Shown in pieces: positions 48,777-58,804 of a stretch of DNA of 64,000 nt. Under the pieces are notes generated by a model that worked only from the letters and a program-made list of their open reading frames with translations, was not told the origin of the DNA and made no database searches. A program made the translations under genes and the position numbers. Location of the stretch: positions 1,520,982 through 1,584,981 of the forward strand of contig VWZW01005507.1 in NCBI GenBank assembly GCA_013397115.1, written 5' to 3'. Within the stretch, counting starts at the first letter, position 1. The number at the start of each line of letters is the position of its first letter. The stretch comes from Edolisoma coerulescens. Its lineage: Eukaryota; Chordata; Aves; Passeriformes; Campephagidae.

Positions 48777-48860
48777 GAGCCATAGCACCAGTGGAGAGGA
48801 AATGTGGAAGAGCAAGAATGAAAGAGAAGAAAGAAAAGCACAGGACTTCTCCCTGTGAAG
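48777..48860 (+). other. Purine-rich segment after a strong 3' splice-site signal
   Basis: A long pyrimidine tract 'ttttctttatgcttttgtat' then ttctag (AG at 48775-48776) precedes a purine-rich stretch (gaggaaatgtggaagagcaa and on) of the kind that acts as splicing enhancer. No good donor follows within 100 bases. One frame stays open for about 36 codons and ends in TGA, so a terminal exon is conceivable. Weak evidence. Confidence 0.15.
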
Positions 48861-48869
48861 TGCTGTTAA

Positions 48870-49365
48870 CAATCCCTTTGCTGTGAACACAAGGATCCTG
48901 CAGCCAAGACCGTGGCCACATCATGGTGACAGTCTGAGTGGCAGCATTTACAATTTTTGCAGTACAGCTAGACAAGAAATGCCGAAGAAAAACATAGGTG
49001 TTTAGAGATTTAGCTGAGAAATTTGCAGCAATATTGAGTGCAAGCCGGGTGTGCTGCTCTGGAAATCTGGAAACAGAAACTACCTAGAAATCTGCTTTTA
49101 GGGACCAAGCCTTTAATTCCTACCTAGTTCTCTTGAGGTGTCACTACATATAATTTGCTTTTGTAATGAAAGGAACTGGAACAGAAAGGGACAGATACAG
49201 GAGACATACAAGGCATGAAGTATTCCATATCCTTCTGGCATTCACCCCTTGGAGACCACAGGCAACTGGTGCAAGAATCAGAGAGACACAATCCAACACA
49301 ACCCCTTGCTCTACTTTTCCCATCATTAGCTGGGTACCACAGAGAAGGTGGTTAAAAACGTCTTC
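48870..49365. other. Non-coding stretch
   Basis: Nothing recognised. Confidence 0.45.
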
Positions 49366-49369
49366 TAAA

Positions 49370-49440
49370 ATAGCTTTAAGGATTGGAAATCTGATAAGGC
49401 AAATACAAGTGGCAAAGCTCCACTGACGTCAGTGAGACTT
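49370..49440 (+). repeat. Ancient repeat fossil containing a perfect CRE palindrome
   Basis: 'gataaggcaaatacaagtgg', 'caaagctccactgacgtcag' resembles the old amniote repeat pattern gcaaaactcccattgacttcaatgg. At 49421-49434 it forms the perfect 14-base palindrome CACTGACGTCAGTG, which contains the CREB/ATF site TGACGTCA. Confidence 0.45.
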
Positions 49441-49839
49441 ATATAAGGGAAGATTTTGTAATGGTAAAAGTAATACTGGAACTGAAAAGTCCTGCACACT
49501 GAACAAGGAAGGTTTTCAGGTTAACCTCAACACAAGCCACAGATTTGTCCTCAAAACAATTTCCCCCCTGCCCTGCAAATAAAAGCTGAACTTGGACTAC
49601 TTCTGGAAAAAGCGTCACTTTGTGTGTGCAATCACACAAGCACAATTCACTGCAGAGCTACTCAAAAATAGGCAACTGAGATATTAATACAAAACGATAT
49701 TTTTAAATGTGAATTTTGAATTTATACATATGAGAATGTTAATGAAAAGATGTGACTGTGAAATGCAGTACATTTAGCCGGTCCTGGGACAATATGGTGT
49801 GGGAGTCATTCTTCCTTCGTACAATTCTTCTTTTCAGGG

Positions 49840-49985
49840 CCTTCAAGTAAGTTGGTGTGAATTAACACTGGTCATTTGAAATCAATGGAAAAAAAAATGG
49901 AGCTATGCCAAATTACATCAGTGAGGGATCCAGCCTTTTGACTTCAAGTTATCCTCAGTTAACACTGGCGTAATCAGAAAAAGGC
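49840..49985 (+). repeat. Ancient amniote repeat fossil ('gatctggcccc' family)
   Basis: 'agttggtgtgaattaacact', 'tttgaaatcaatgg', 'atggagctatgccaaattac', 'atcagtgagggatccagcc', then 'taacactggcgtaatcagaa'. Same order of blocks as at 37855-37935 and 31405-31530, with an A9 run inserted. Confidence 0.6.
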
Positions 49986-49989
49986 AACA

Positions 49990-50585
49990 TTTACTTCCCT
50001 GCCCAAGGAAAATAGCCTGGGTATTGGCTACTTTCAGAGAACTGCCTGAAAACATTACACAAACCATGAATTATTCACAGTATTAAACAAATAATTGTGA
50101 CTAGTAAATAAATATTTGAAAGTAATGGCTGGTTCATACACCATTCACACATAGTGTAAGGGGGAGATATTCATCATATGAATTACCCATTAAGAATTAC
50201 TGGCTCAGCTCTAGTTATAACTGATAAACAGTCATGCGGATAACAAGGCAAGTGTTTGGCACGTCTCCTGCTTTCATTCCCAGCAATATGGCTTCCTTTT
50301 CAACAGACACATAAGCTCAATTATCTATACCCCGTCTTCCAGAGAAACTGACTGCCTTCCATGCACCTGAAAGGCAGGAGCTGGCGTGCAGTTTCCCCAA
50401 TCCCTACTTGTCTGGTTAAATTCCAGGTCAGGCAACAGCCCTCTGACAGAACCACATTCCTGCTGTAGTTTCAATTACCTAAATTATTCTTCACCTCCTG
50501 TCCTAAGCATGGGCATATTTTTGATGGCCTGAGCTGGGAAATGTGAATGCAAACTGCTACCAGATGTAGAGAGGAAGAATGATTT
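49990..50585. other. Non-coding AT-rich stretch
   Basis: Contains forkhead-like 'tagtaaataaatatttg' at 50102-50118. No gene or repeat recognised. Confidence 0.45.
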
Positions 50586-50589
50586 CATA

Positions 50590-50659
50590 TCGGAGGCACT
50601 GGCCTCTGAGTCAAAATCTCTGAGCCTCTGCTGTGCCACAGGCTTTCTGTAAGCCACTT
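50590..50659 (+). repeat. SINE-like fragment joined to a palindromic repeat
   Basis: 'ggcactggcctctgagtcaa', 'aatctctgagcctctgctgt', 'gccacaggctttctgtaagc', 'cacttaggcccaaatcc' reads like the tRNA-related head and early core of the MIR-type amniote SINE and runs straight into the palindrome at 50660. Confidence 0.5.
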
Positions 50660-50749
50660 AGGCCCAAATCCCCAAAGGTATTTAGGCTTTTAACTCTTGC
50701 TCATTTCAGTGAGAGTTAAAAGCCTGAATACCTCCATGGATCTGGGCTT
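50660..50749. repeat. Palindromic fossil repeat, 39-base arms
   Basis: The left arm (50660-50698) and right arm (50711-50749) pair at 31 of 39 positions around a 12-base loop; the stem near the loop (tttaactct against agagttaaa) is perfect. Arms carry 'ggtatttaggctttt' and its inverse 'aaaagcctgaatacc'. The layout matches a palindromic repeat common in turtles and crocodilians (ttaggcacctaactc...gagttaggtgcctaa). A transcript would fold into a long hairpin. Confidence 0.85.
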
Positions 50750-50754
50750 TACCC

Positions 50755-50900
50755 TCTGTGGTTATGTCTACACAGCATGAGGGTATCCATAGTGCCGAGC
50801 AGGCACATCAGAGCTGACTCCTAATGCCCTGGCTCCGGGAGAAGAGCAATATCCTGGTGTCGGAGAGCGGAATATAATCTGATCGTGGATAGTCCTCACT
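50755..50900 (+). repeat. Possible further repeat fossil ('tatgtctacac' type)
   Basis: 'ggttatgtctacacagcatg' followed by 'cagagctgactcctaatgcc' and 'ctggctccgggag' resembles another old repeat of reptiles and birds that begins tatgtctacac and has agctgactc inside. Weak and inferred. Confidence 0.3.
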
Positions 50901-50904
50901 GCAG

Positions 50905-52080
50905 CATTCCCAGGAGCTAGCCTGGGTCCCTCCGCACAACACTCCATTCTGCTGGGTGGGTGCAACGCACATGCCCCAAAATCACACCGCAATTTGGGTC
51001 ACAGCCTGCCCCACCGGGATATAGGGATCATCCCATAAGGTTCACATGGTGCGTGGGCATTCTGCTGGTGGGGCAGCATGAAAAGCACAGGGAGCCAACA
51101 GGTTTGGTTCAGTTCAATGATCCTACACATTCCATTTTAATTCAGCTTCCACTGGCCACAGAAAGGCAGCAGAGGCTGTGCAAAATAGTCCCAGATAAAA
51201 TATCTGGCACCCTTCACTTATAACACCAGCACAACATCTGACAGCATCTGCAAAGAGAATCAGAGCAAATGGTTAACACAGTTATGGTGGTTAAAAAAAG
51301 AAATGCTTTGCTGCTATTCTATTGTCAGTTTTGGCAAGCAGCACTGGGGAAGCGAAGCACTGATAACATTGCTTTATTGTTCATGTAGGTCCCAACCTTA
51401 ACATGCTACATCTGTATCTTCTGTCTCAAGAAGTTGCTTTCTTTTCATCAAACACATTCCAGAAGTCAACAGTAAAAGCACTGACAAGAGACAGCAGATT
51501 GATCCATTAACTCTCACTCACTGCTAACAGTTCCTTGGCTGAAACCGGACCCTGCATTCCACTTGGGAAGATTTGGTAAGTTCAAAATGTAAACACACTC
51601 GCAGGATTTGGTTACTGCTCTCATGCAGCGCAGCCCCTGCCTCAGCATAGCAGGAGGTGCTGGGAATCTCCACAGGTGCTGTACCTCTTATTTTATACAT
51701 GCGTAATTAAGGAACAACCAGGACAGGCCAAACGAGTCCTCTGTGCCTCCTGTTACTATTATACTACATTCTCAGTTAGTGCTAATCAATGTGGTTGCAA
51801 TGAAGGATATTACAGCACACAGCTCTTTCTAATATGTCTAACAATAATAATAATAATAAATAGTAATAATAATGAACTCTCCCTTCCCCAGAAAAGATGC
51901 AATTAAATGAGCATGTGTTTTCCCATTGAAGACGGGCCCTTAAGCATCTTCCTTTTAGCAGCAGATAAAATGAAGTCTTGCCTGTCATGGCTTTGAATTT
52001 GGTTTGCAAAACCAGCCTTTATTTTAAGTTAGATTTATCCAACAATGCTCCTTTGTTGAACTATTATTCTCCATCCATCC
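50905..52080. other. Non-coding stretch with an (AAT)n microsatellite
   Basis: No gene recognised. The microsatellite lies at 51842-51874. Confidence 0.5.
51842..51874. repeat. (AAT)n microsatellite
   Basis: About ten AAT units with a one-unit interruption (aaatag). Confidence 0.95.
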
Positions 52081-52084
52081 AAGC

Positions 52085-52500
52085 ACGCAGAGTCTCTGCT
52101 CACTGACCAACACGCCAGTGCACCGTAAAAGCACGGCACAAAACGCCACTTCTCACGCATTTGCTCCCAAAGCTGCAAAGCCCAGCGCCGGCTCCGCTCC
52201 GTGTGCGGCTCTCTGCCCCCCTCTACTGACTGCCACAGTCGGTCCCGGTCCAATTCCTGCATCCAGGGACTCAGCCCGAGGTGCTGTTACCCTTGGAGAG
52301 GTGACAATACACCTTCTGAGAGGCGGCAAGATGCTGGCTTATCCTGGGAAGAAGCTGATTTTTCCTACACAGCGGCTGGACAAACAGGGTTTTGTCCAAG
52401 CAGGCAAAAGTTCAGCTTCTTCCTTGCTCACAAAACAGAACGAGGGTTTGTGCCGTGAAATTTGACGTGGAGGTAAAACATCACCGCGGTATTCCAGCCA
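52085..52500. promoter_or_regulatory. Internal CpG-rich patch, possible orphan island or alternative promoter
   Basis: About 15 CpGs fall between 52085 and 52285 (cacgcag, acacgcc, caccgta, gcacggc, aacgcc, cacgca, agcgccgg, ctccgctccgtgtgcgg, agtcggtcccggt, cccgagg), with more at 52320-52330 and 52465-52490 (gacgtgg, caccgcgg). CpG is depleted on both sides. An unmethylated regulatory element or alternative first exon is plausible. Confidence 0.45.
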
Positions 52501-52504
52501 GTCC

Positions 52505-52815
52505 CTTAATACTGGGACTCAAGATGGTATCTTTGGTGTCCCATCAGGTTCTTGGGATGAATGACATTTTCCAGGATGGGCACCTACTTCAGCTGAAAAG
52601 TTACTGTTCTCCAAGACTTCACATATTTTGATGTGATAGTGGCACTTCCCAAAAAAAAACTGTTTGAAGAAACACACCTAATCAAAGGAGCCACATTTCT
52701 GAAAAAGTGCTTTCGGTGCACATCTACCTATTACTGCCCTTTGCTCTTCATGCAGACATGGTACCACACAGTCCTGAGGCTCATGAGCAGAAGCAGCAGA
52801 GATTGCTCTGTGGAA
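52505..52815. other. Non-coding stretch
   Basis: Nothing recognised. Confidence 0.45.
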
Positions 52816-52819
52816 ATGC

Positions 52820-52885
52820 CAGGAGCTGCTGCACTGACATCATTGGGATTTTTGCCACTGATTTCAGTAGAGTCATGATTTCATG
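52820..52885 (-). repeat. Ancient amniote repeat fossil ('ttgccactgatttca' type)
   Basis: 'cactgacatcattgggattt', 'ttgccactgatttcagtaga' and 'gtcatgatttcatgc' match the pattern attggagttttgccattgacttcaatgg, agccaggatttca. Diverged; limits uncertain. Confidence 0.5.
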
Positions 52886-52889
52886 CAGG

Positions 52890-55710
52890 ACTCTGCTGCC
52901 ATTGGACTCAGGGTTTAATTACACAACTTTTCACTAACTGGCTCTCTAGGTATCTACAAGGCTGATTTCCCTCCAATCTCACTCCAAGGGTTAGTTCTGA
53001 CTTGTTGCAGGGGCCTGTTTGAAAGCTTTGTGCTCCTTATGCTTCCCTTCCTCCTCTGCAAATGTACAATCCCAGACACAGCTCCCTGTGCCAGGCGTAC
53101 CTGAGTATGCGTCATCCATATTTACATCTTAAAAGCTTCAGTTTTTTCTCCTTTGTTGTCTCAAGTTTCCAATGCTTTTTTGCCTTTCCCCTGCTTTTCT
53201 CTCCTCCGTGATCAGGTCTTGTATATTTAATATCCTTTTGTTACACAGATCTATAAACAGATCCTGATCTAGAGGAAATGATTTCTTGTTGTTATTATGG
53301 ATCTGGATTGGCAATATGGTCTGTTTCCAGATCATTTTGGCCTTTTGACGTGACCACTAAGAAGCCATTCCCCTGTCAGATCCAACTCTGCCTGTACAGA
53401 AAGATGTCCTGCACACTCCAGCTGCAAGTACTTCAGGACTCACAGCGGTGAGAGCAATGGGACCTGAGGTTTGGACAGAACTGGGAGCATCTCCATAGTA
53501 ATTCTGGACAGAGAACTTCCAAGATCTTAATTTGCAGCTGCCCTGCAGTCAAAGACATGTCAGCAACACACTGACCAGCTTCAATCCTGCTCCTTTGGAT
53601 ACCTTAAGCAGTGGAGAACACCACGTTCCGGCACCAGCTGTTGAATATGCACGTGGCATCCCGGGCAGGCTTGTCCGGCCTGCCCCAAACCCTGGGAAGA
53701 TTAAAGCTGGTGGTTATTTGGTTATCTGGGCTGCAATCACACCTCCAGTTGCACTGTAGGGGCGCAGTGGGTGAGCAGGGGACCATTCCCCTCTCTGTGC
53801 TGCACTGTCAGGAGTAGCACGAGTGGCCTGAGCAGCAAGGGGGGCGGGAAGGCTGGACTGGGGGTCCTGCCTGCCTGCAGCCTGCCTGGTTTGTCCTACA
53901 GCAGCCGTGGGTTGGATAGCAGCTCACACACACAGTGATAATTCAGTCTACCCCTTTCCTCCTTACACTCTGGAAAAAAAGGCAGACTTAGGCCTGGAAA
54001 AGCCTGGATTTATTTTAGCTGTTTTCTAAACAAGTGATCTGTTAAAGGGAGAAACATACTTCTGCATGAAGTTGCTGTTTGCAATATGTATTTTAAATCC
54101 TGGAATGAGCATGGGAGGAACTATCATGGAGATTCTAAGAAATTGAATTACCACCTTTCTTATAGCAGTTCAGAGTTTACAACTTGTTTCCACTTTCAGA
54201 AGAGATGTGAGTATTTTACTTGTCTTGGATCCTGCAGAGGATTCTTGGGACCCTGGAATCAGATGCTGAAAATCAGTGCACTGCACTGCTACCTGATGTG
54301 AAGACAAATGCCACCAGCAGCAGCTGAGTTATGTATGAGCACAACTAATGTGAAATAAGAAAAAAGCCTGTGAGTCCTAAGCCTGCAGCTGTGCTCTAGC
54401 ACAGCTAGAGCATCTGCAAATTCAGATCCATAGATACAGTTATGTAGCTTTTCTGCACACAGAAATGCAATAGGAACTAAGAGAAAGGTAAGAGCAACTT
54501 GGACTCTTCAGTTTTAGAGGCTACACCAAGAGGGCCTCTGAAAGGTGGAGCCTTTGAGGAAGTCTCAAGTTCCAGACAGAGAACTTAAAATCGCAAACAG
54601 CTTCTCATTATCTTTGCCCAAATTTGCAACAGTCAAGACAGGGCTATAGCTGACAGAAAACCAGCTTTCCTAATGTCTGACCTGGTTATTCAGAGGCATT
54701 TTCAACACGAGAACTATGAAAAGCTTAAATCCAGTGAATTCCTGCCGACCTGCTACACAACAGCTTGGTGTCACACATTCAAAATGGTCCAACAATGAGT
54801 GTGTTAGCAGGGCTGCCTCAAAAGCTTCAGTGTCTCACTTTGGCTAAGCAAGTGTAAGTTTGGATACTTATTTAAAAGCTGTTTGTATCCCTTAGTCCAT
54901 GAAGCCAGGGTGAAAATTTTGTTGGAATAATCCTTCTCATGAGGTCTCCAATAATACCTGCATCCAGCTGGGCTAGAAAAACACTGGGAGCAACCTTTGA
55001 GAGACTTTCCTCATTTTGCCTTCCAGTTCCAGCTGAGACTCGGAAGAGCAATATTTTGTAAGCAGGACCAGCAGTGGGAGAAGGAAAAGTTTGCTAAGTC
55101 TTGGTAAACATATCCCTATGAGCCAGCTCCGAGTGCCTGCCTCTGCACATACCCAGAGTCCAGGGAACCACAAACAAGTGTAACTGGCTGTACAAATCGT
55201 ATATTCTCTTGATAGAAAAATACAACTGCCTATGTGCCTGAGCCTCTGCACTTAAGTAATTGAGGAAAATAAGTCACTTTTAATTTCAAAAAGCTCTCAG
55301 CTGTGTCCTTAGTAATTAAGATAGCATGGATGCAATAAATCAGTACATGTGCCAAGCCACAGAGGTCAAATATAATCAGGCAGCAAATTATAGTAAACAT
55401 TTATGAATCCCTTGTATACGGCACATGACCCCACCCACTCGTTCTGGCACAGAGGTTTGCTGTTGATTGCACTGGTCCTTCTGGCATTTCATGTCCTCAT
55501 GCAAGTCATACCAAGTAGCCACCCTGAAATATTGTACTTGAACATGATCAGACTCATTTTAATCATTGTGTGTATTTTAAATGATGACTAACACACCGAA
55601 AGGATGAGAGAAACCAAAACGGTCAGGGAGCTTTTTTCAAAAGAGGAACAAGGAACATGTAAATTGAGGTTTCTATTTAAGCAACAAGAAACTCGGTGCA
55701 TCCTTCTGCA
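52890..55710. other. Non-coding stretch, nothing recognised
   Basis: Includes a small overlapping-palindrome spot at 54387-54411 and a moderately GC-rich part at 53600-53900. No gene or transposon identified. Confidence 0.5.
54387..54411. repeat. Two overlapping short palindromes
   Basis: agctgtgct / agcacagct (54387-54395 against 54398-54406) overlaps gctctagc / gctagagc (54393-54400 against 54404-54411), so this sequence can form two alternative hairpins. Confidence 0.8.
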
Positions 55711-55712
55711 GG

Positions 55713-56012
55713 GGAAGGATGGTCTTGTGGCTGAAGCACAGGGCTGGGCTGTAAGACCCTGCTGACCACAGCAGTTCTCCAGGACAGCACAGGAAACCCA
55801 TGGCAGAGTCCCTGGGAGAGCAGAGTTCCTCAGCTCCCTGTCTGTGGAACAGGGATGATTATGCTCCCATCCTTTATCTGTCTTGCCCATCTATGCCAAA
55901 AAAACGCTTCATTGAAAGGGACTGTCTTTAATTAGGTGTCTGTGTGTGCTTAGCACAATAAGGTGCCAATTTTAGCTGAGGTCCCTGAGTGCTCCTAGCT
56001 GGCAAATGAAAC
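55713..56012 (+). repeat. Near-complete MIR-type amniote SINE
   Basis: The head 'gaaggatggtcttgtggctg' with 'aagcacagggctgggctg' corresponds to the tRNA-derived part with a recognisable A-box region. It is followed by 'ttcctcagctccctgtctgt', 'ggaacagggatgattatgct', 'atcctttatctgtcttgccc', 'gaaagggactgtctttaatt', 'gtgtgcttagcacaataagg' and 'ttagctgaggtccctgagtg'. The order from head to tail is intact over about 300 bases, the most complete SINE here. The B box and A-rich end are eroded, so it is surely inactive. Confidence 0.85.
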
Positions 56013-56014
56013 AG

Positions 56015-58695
56015 GCAGGCATTTACTGCAGGGTTAATGACCAGCTGAGATTACCTGATCTTATTATTTCATTTGTACTGCTGTCACACCTAAGAGCAGC
56101 AGCCACAGACCTGAACCTGTTCTGTGTTTGCATTTAATGCATACAGCCCATAATGACAGTGCCTCTCCCAAACAGCTTAAAATTAAGTTTTACTTTCCCT
56201 TCCCCCACCACCAACTCACACGGAGTTTGTTCAGGGAATGCTTTTCAGATACATCTGCCATTGTGACAGCTTCAAGCATCTCCTTGTGCCTGCTCAGATT
56301 AGATCTGGACAACACCTGAAAAGTGCGGATGAGACTCTGATCACAACTAGAAGGGAAGTGAGAAATATTCTCTACCAAAAGGTTTAAAGAAACAAAAACA
56401 TTTCCTGTGTTTTTAAATGCAGTAATGTCCTGCTGATAATTTTTTTTTTTTTACAAAAGAAAAAAATAAAACCCAAATAAGAAAGAGCAAAGAAACAATC
56501 TGATGTTTTGTCTTTAGACATTCAATTAATGTTGATAGAATTGCAGAGTTTTTATCAGGGGTTGACATGAGAAAAAGCATTCCTACTGTATTTCCCTCTA
56601 GAAAGATTTGATACCAAAATGTCAGGGACCCTTGCGCACAAGCACAGAGGGTTTGGGGTATGAAATCCACCCCTAACCATAATCTTGACTTCAGTCTACA
56701 GACCTTGAAGCTTCTCTTGCATGTTACAGTACCTAGGGAAGCCTTGTACAAGACAGTACACGCTGCATTCAAGGATACTTTGGGTGCTGAAGTGGAGCTT
56801 CTGGTAGGGGATGAAAGAGATGGAGATGCAAGATGTCCCATGTTATGAGCCATTTCCTTTCCCTGTGGTGGCAGTGATCCTTGGGAGAGAGTTACTTTCT
56901 TCTAGTAAAAAAATTTTTCAAAGGAAGTTCCTTACCAGCTGCAGATGAAAGGACAGGAGCTGGCAGGAATATCTCGCCAGCATCAGTGCCTGTTTTATAC
57001 TTTGCACACACCTGGAGAGTCCTGGAATACAAGAGAAACCACCTCTACATCTTTGGTTACCAGAAGAGTTCCCAGAGCGAGTCTGGGACTCTTCAAAAAT
57101 TGGCATTTTACCAACAAGTCACAGACAGCAGGAATAAAACACTTTCTCCTTTGCCTTCTTCAAACTAGAAAGAGACCCTGCAGCTTCATTTGGTTTGTGT
57201 GTGCAGAGGTGCACAACGGAGGGAGCAGGAACTGAAGAGGAAACTCATCCCAGCACTATTCAGCTTTTCATAACTATCAAACAATGATAATTTCTGAAAA
57301 GGAAGTCCCTTTTATTTAAATATCCAGCAACAAAAAGAGAAAATAATGACATGGCCTTCCATTCCACCCTGAATTAGTACCTCCCTACTATAAAAGCTGC
57401 CTGTCAAGCAGAACTCCTTCCTGAATATCTGAGTGGATAAAAGCTGGGGAAAAGACCCTGTGAGGAAAGCAAAGAATCCCTTTAAGAAGGGACATGATAG
57501 TGCCTATTATATCGCAGGATGTTCTCTCCTATGGATGTCACCACATGCTGTTCCTCACCTAGTGCTCACCAAAACCCAAATTCAATGGGTTTGGAATATT
57601 ACAGGAGAGCAGGACTAACCAGACATCCTTTTGGAAATGTAATCTCATACCATGTGAACGAAATTAGAATGATAATGAATTGTCAGCCCCAAAACCTGGA
57701 AATGTCTGGATCAAGTATCTTCCAAATGACCCTAAATGCTTGTCTTTAAAATTTTCAGGAAGTTATGCTCAAGTTTTAGAGTTAAATTTGATAGGCCAAA
57801 AAGCAGAAAGCTCTCTGCCAATTTTATTTTTAAGACCTTCTATGAAGACCCTTGAATGCTGGTGCGTGTGACAATATCAGGGGCAATGATCAGGGCTGCT
57901 ATTGGGAAAAAAAAACAAAATAAGAAAACTTTAATTCCCCCAGCTGCAGATAATGAAGTATAGAAACATGAACCTGAACAATCCCCAGTCAAATAAACCC
58001 CCAGAAAGTGTTATTTACAAAATCTCATCATTTTTAACCAGTGGTGTGATTTGAGAAGCTTGACTCATGGCTTCTTAATGCTTTGGGTTAGCGAGAGTAG
58101 TTGGCAGTGCTGGTGGCTGAAGAGAGCTGTACTTCATGCTGTGAAGTCAATCAAGTGTCTACCTGGCAATCAGCCAGGAATCCTAAAATTAATGCCCCAT
58201 TAAAACCTGTTATTATTTACAAGGACAGCCCCTCTGAACCCAGGGCTGAGAACAAGGGAGAGGACCAGTGTCCACCACACGCTTTTCCCCCATGGGGCCA
58301 GCTGGTTCCAGCAGGGTGGAAAGCAGCATTTCAGTGGGCACACAGGTTAGAAATGGGTCCTACCATGCTACAGCTCTCTCCTGCAAAGGACAACTAGATT
58401 CAGGATTAGTGAGATGTTTCTCAGTTGGCCTGAGATGTTTCTCTGGAAATGAACGCCAAGCCTGCAGATGTTGCTGGTACAAACACGCTGTAATGCACCA
58501 CTGGCAATTTCGGCCCCACAGTGAGGAGGGTTTGTTGTCAGCAGGATGATTTAGGAGAGCAGCAGCAATGTGGGCCAGGTTTACATAAAGGGAAGTAAGT
58601 CCAGAGCTGATGATGTCTTTTCATTGATTGAAGAGGACTTCTGCAGGATCAGACAGTTTTTTTCCAGCATTGCTGATTAGAATTGGGCAAGACTT
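56015..58695. other. Non-coding stretch, nothing recognised
   Basis: T-rich run at 56440-56452. Open frames are short. No gene or transposon recognised. Confidence 0.5.
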
Positions 58696-58699
58696 CTGT

Positions 58700-58800
58700 T
58701 GAAGGAATTTGGCGACTTCAACTAACACAATTCAACTGTCGGCAAAATTCTGGAGTTTTCATTGAAAACTCAGCTTCAATGAAAATCCCAAACTAAGCAC
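58700..58800 (+). repeat. Ancient amniote repeat fossil ('ttttcattgaaaa' type)
   Basis: 'ttcaactgtcggcaaaattc', 'tggagttttcattgaaaact', 'cagcttcaatgaaaatccc'. Contains the near-perfect palindrome GTTTTCATTGAAAAC (58755-58769) and a second caatgaaaat copy. Such sequence is frequent in old reptilian and avian repeats; family name not assigned. Confidence 0.5.
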
Positions 58801-58804
58801 TGTG

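Noticed and set aside
54320..54335. CTCF-like 'ccaccagcagcag' and similar strings at 58308 and 43322
   Set aside because: They mismatch the invariant G-rich half of the CTCF core.
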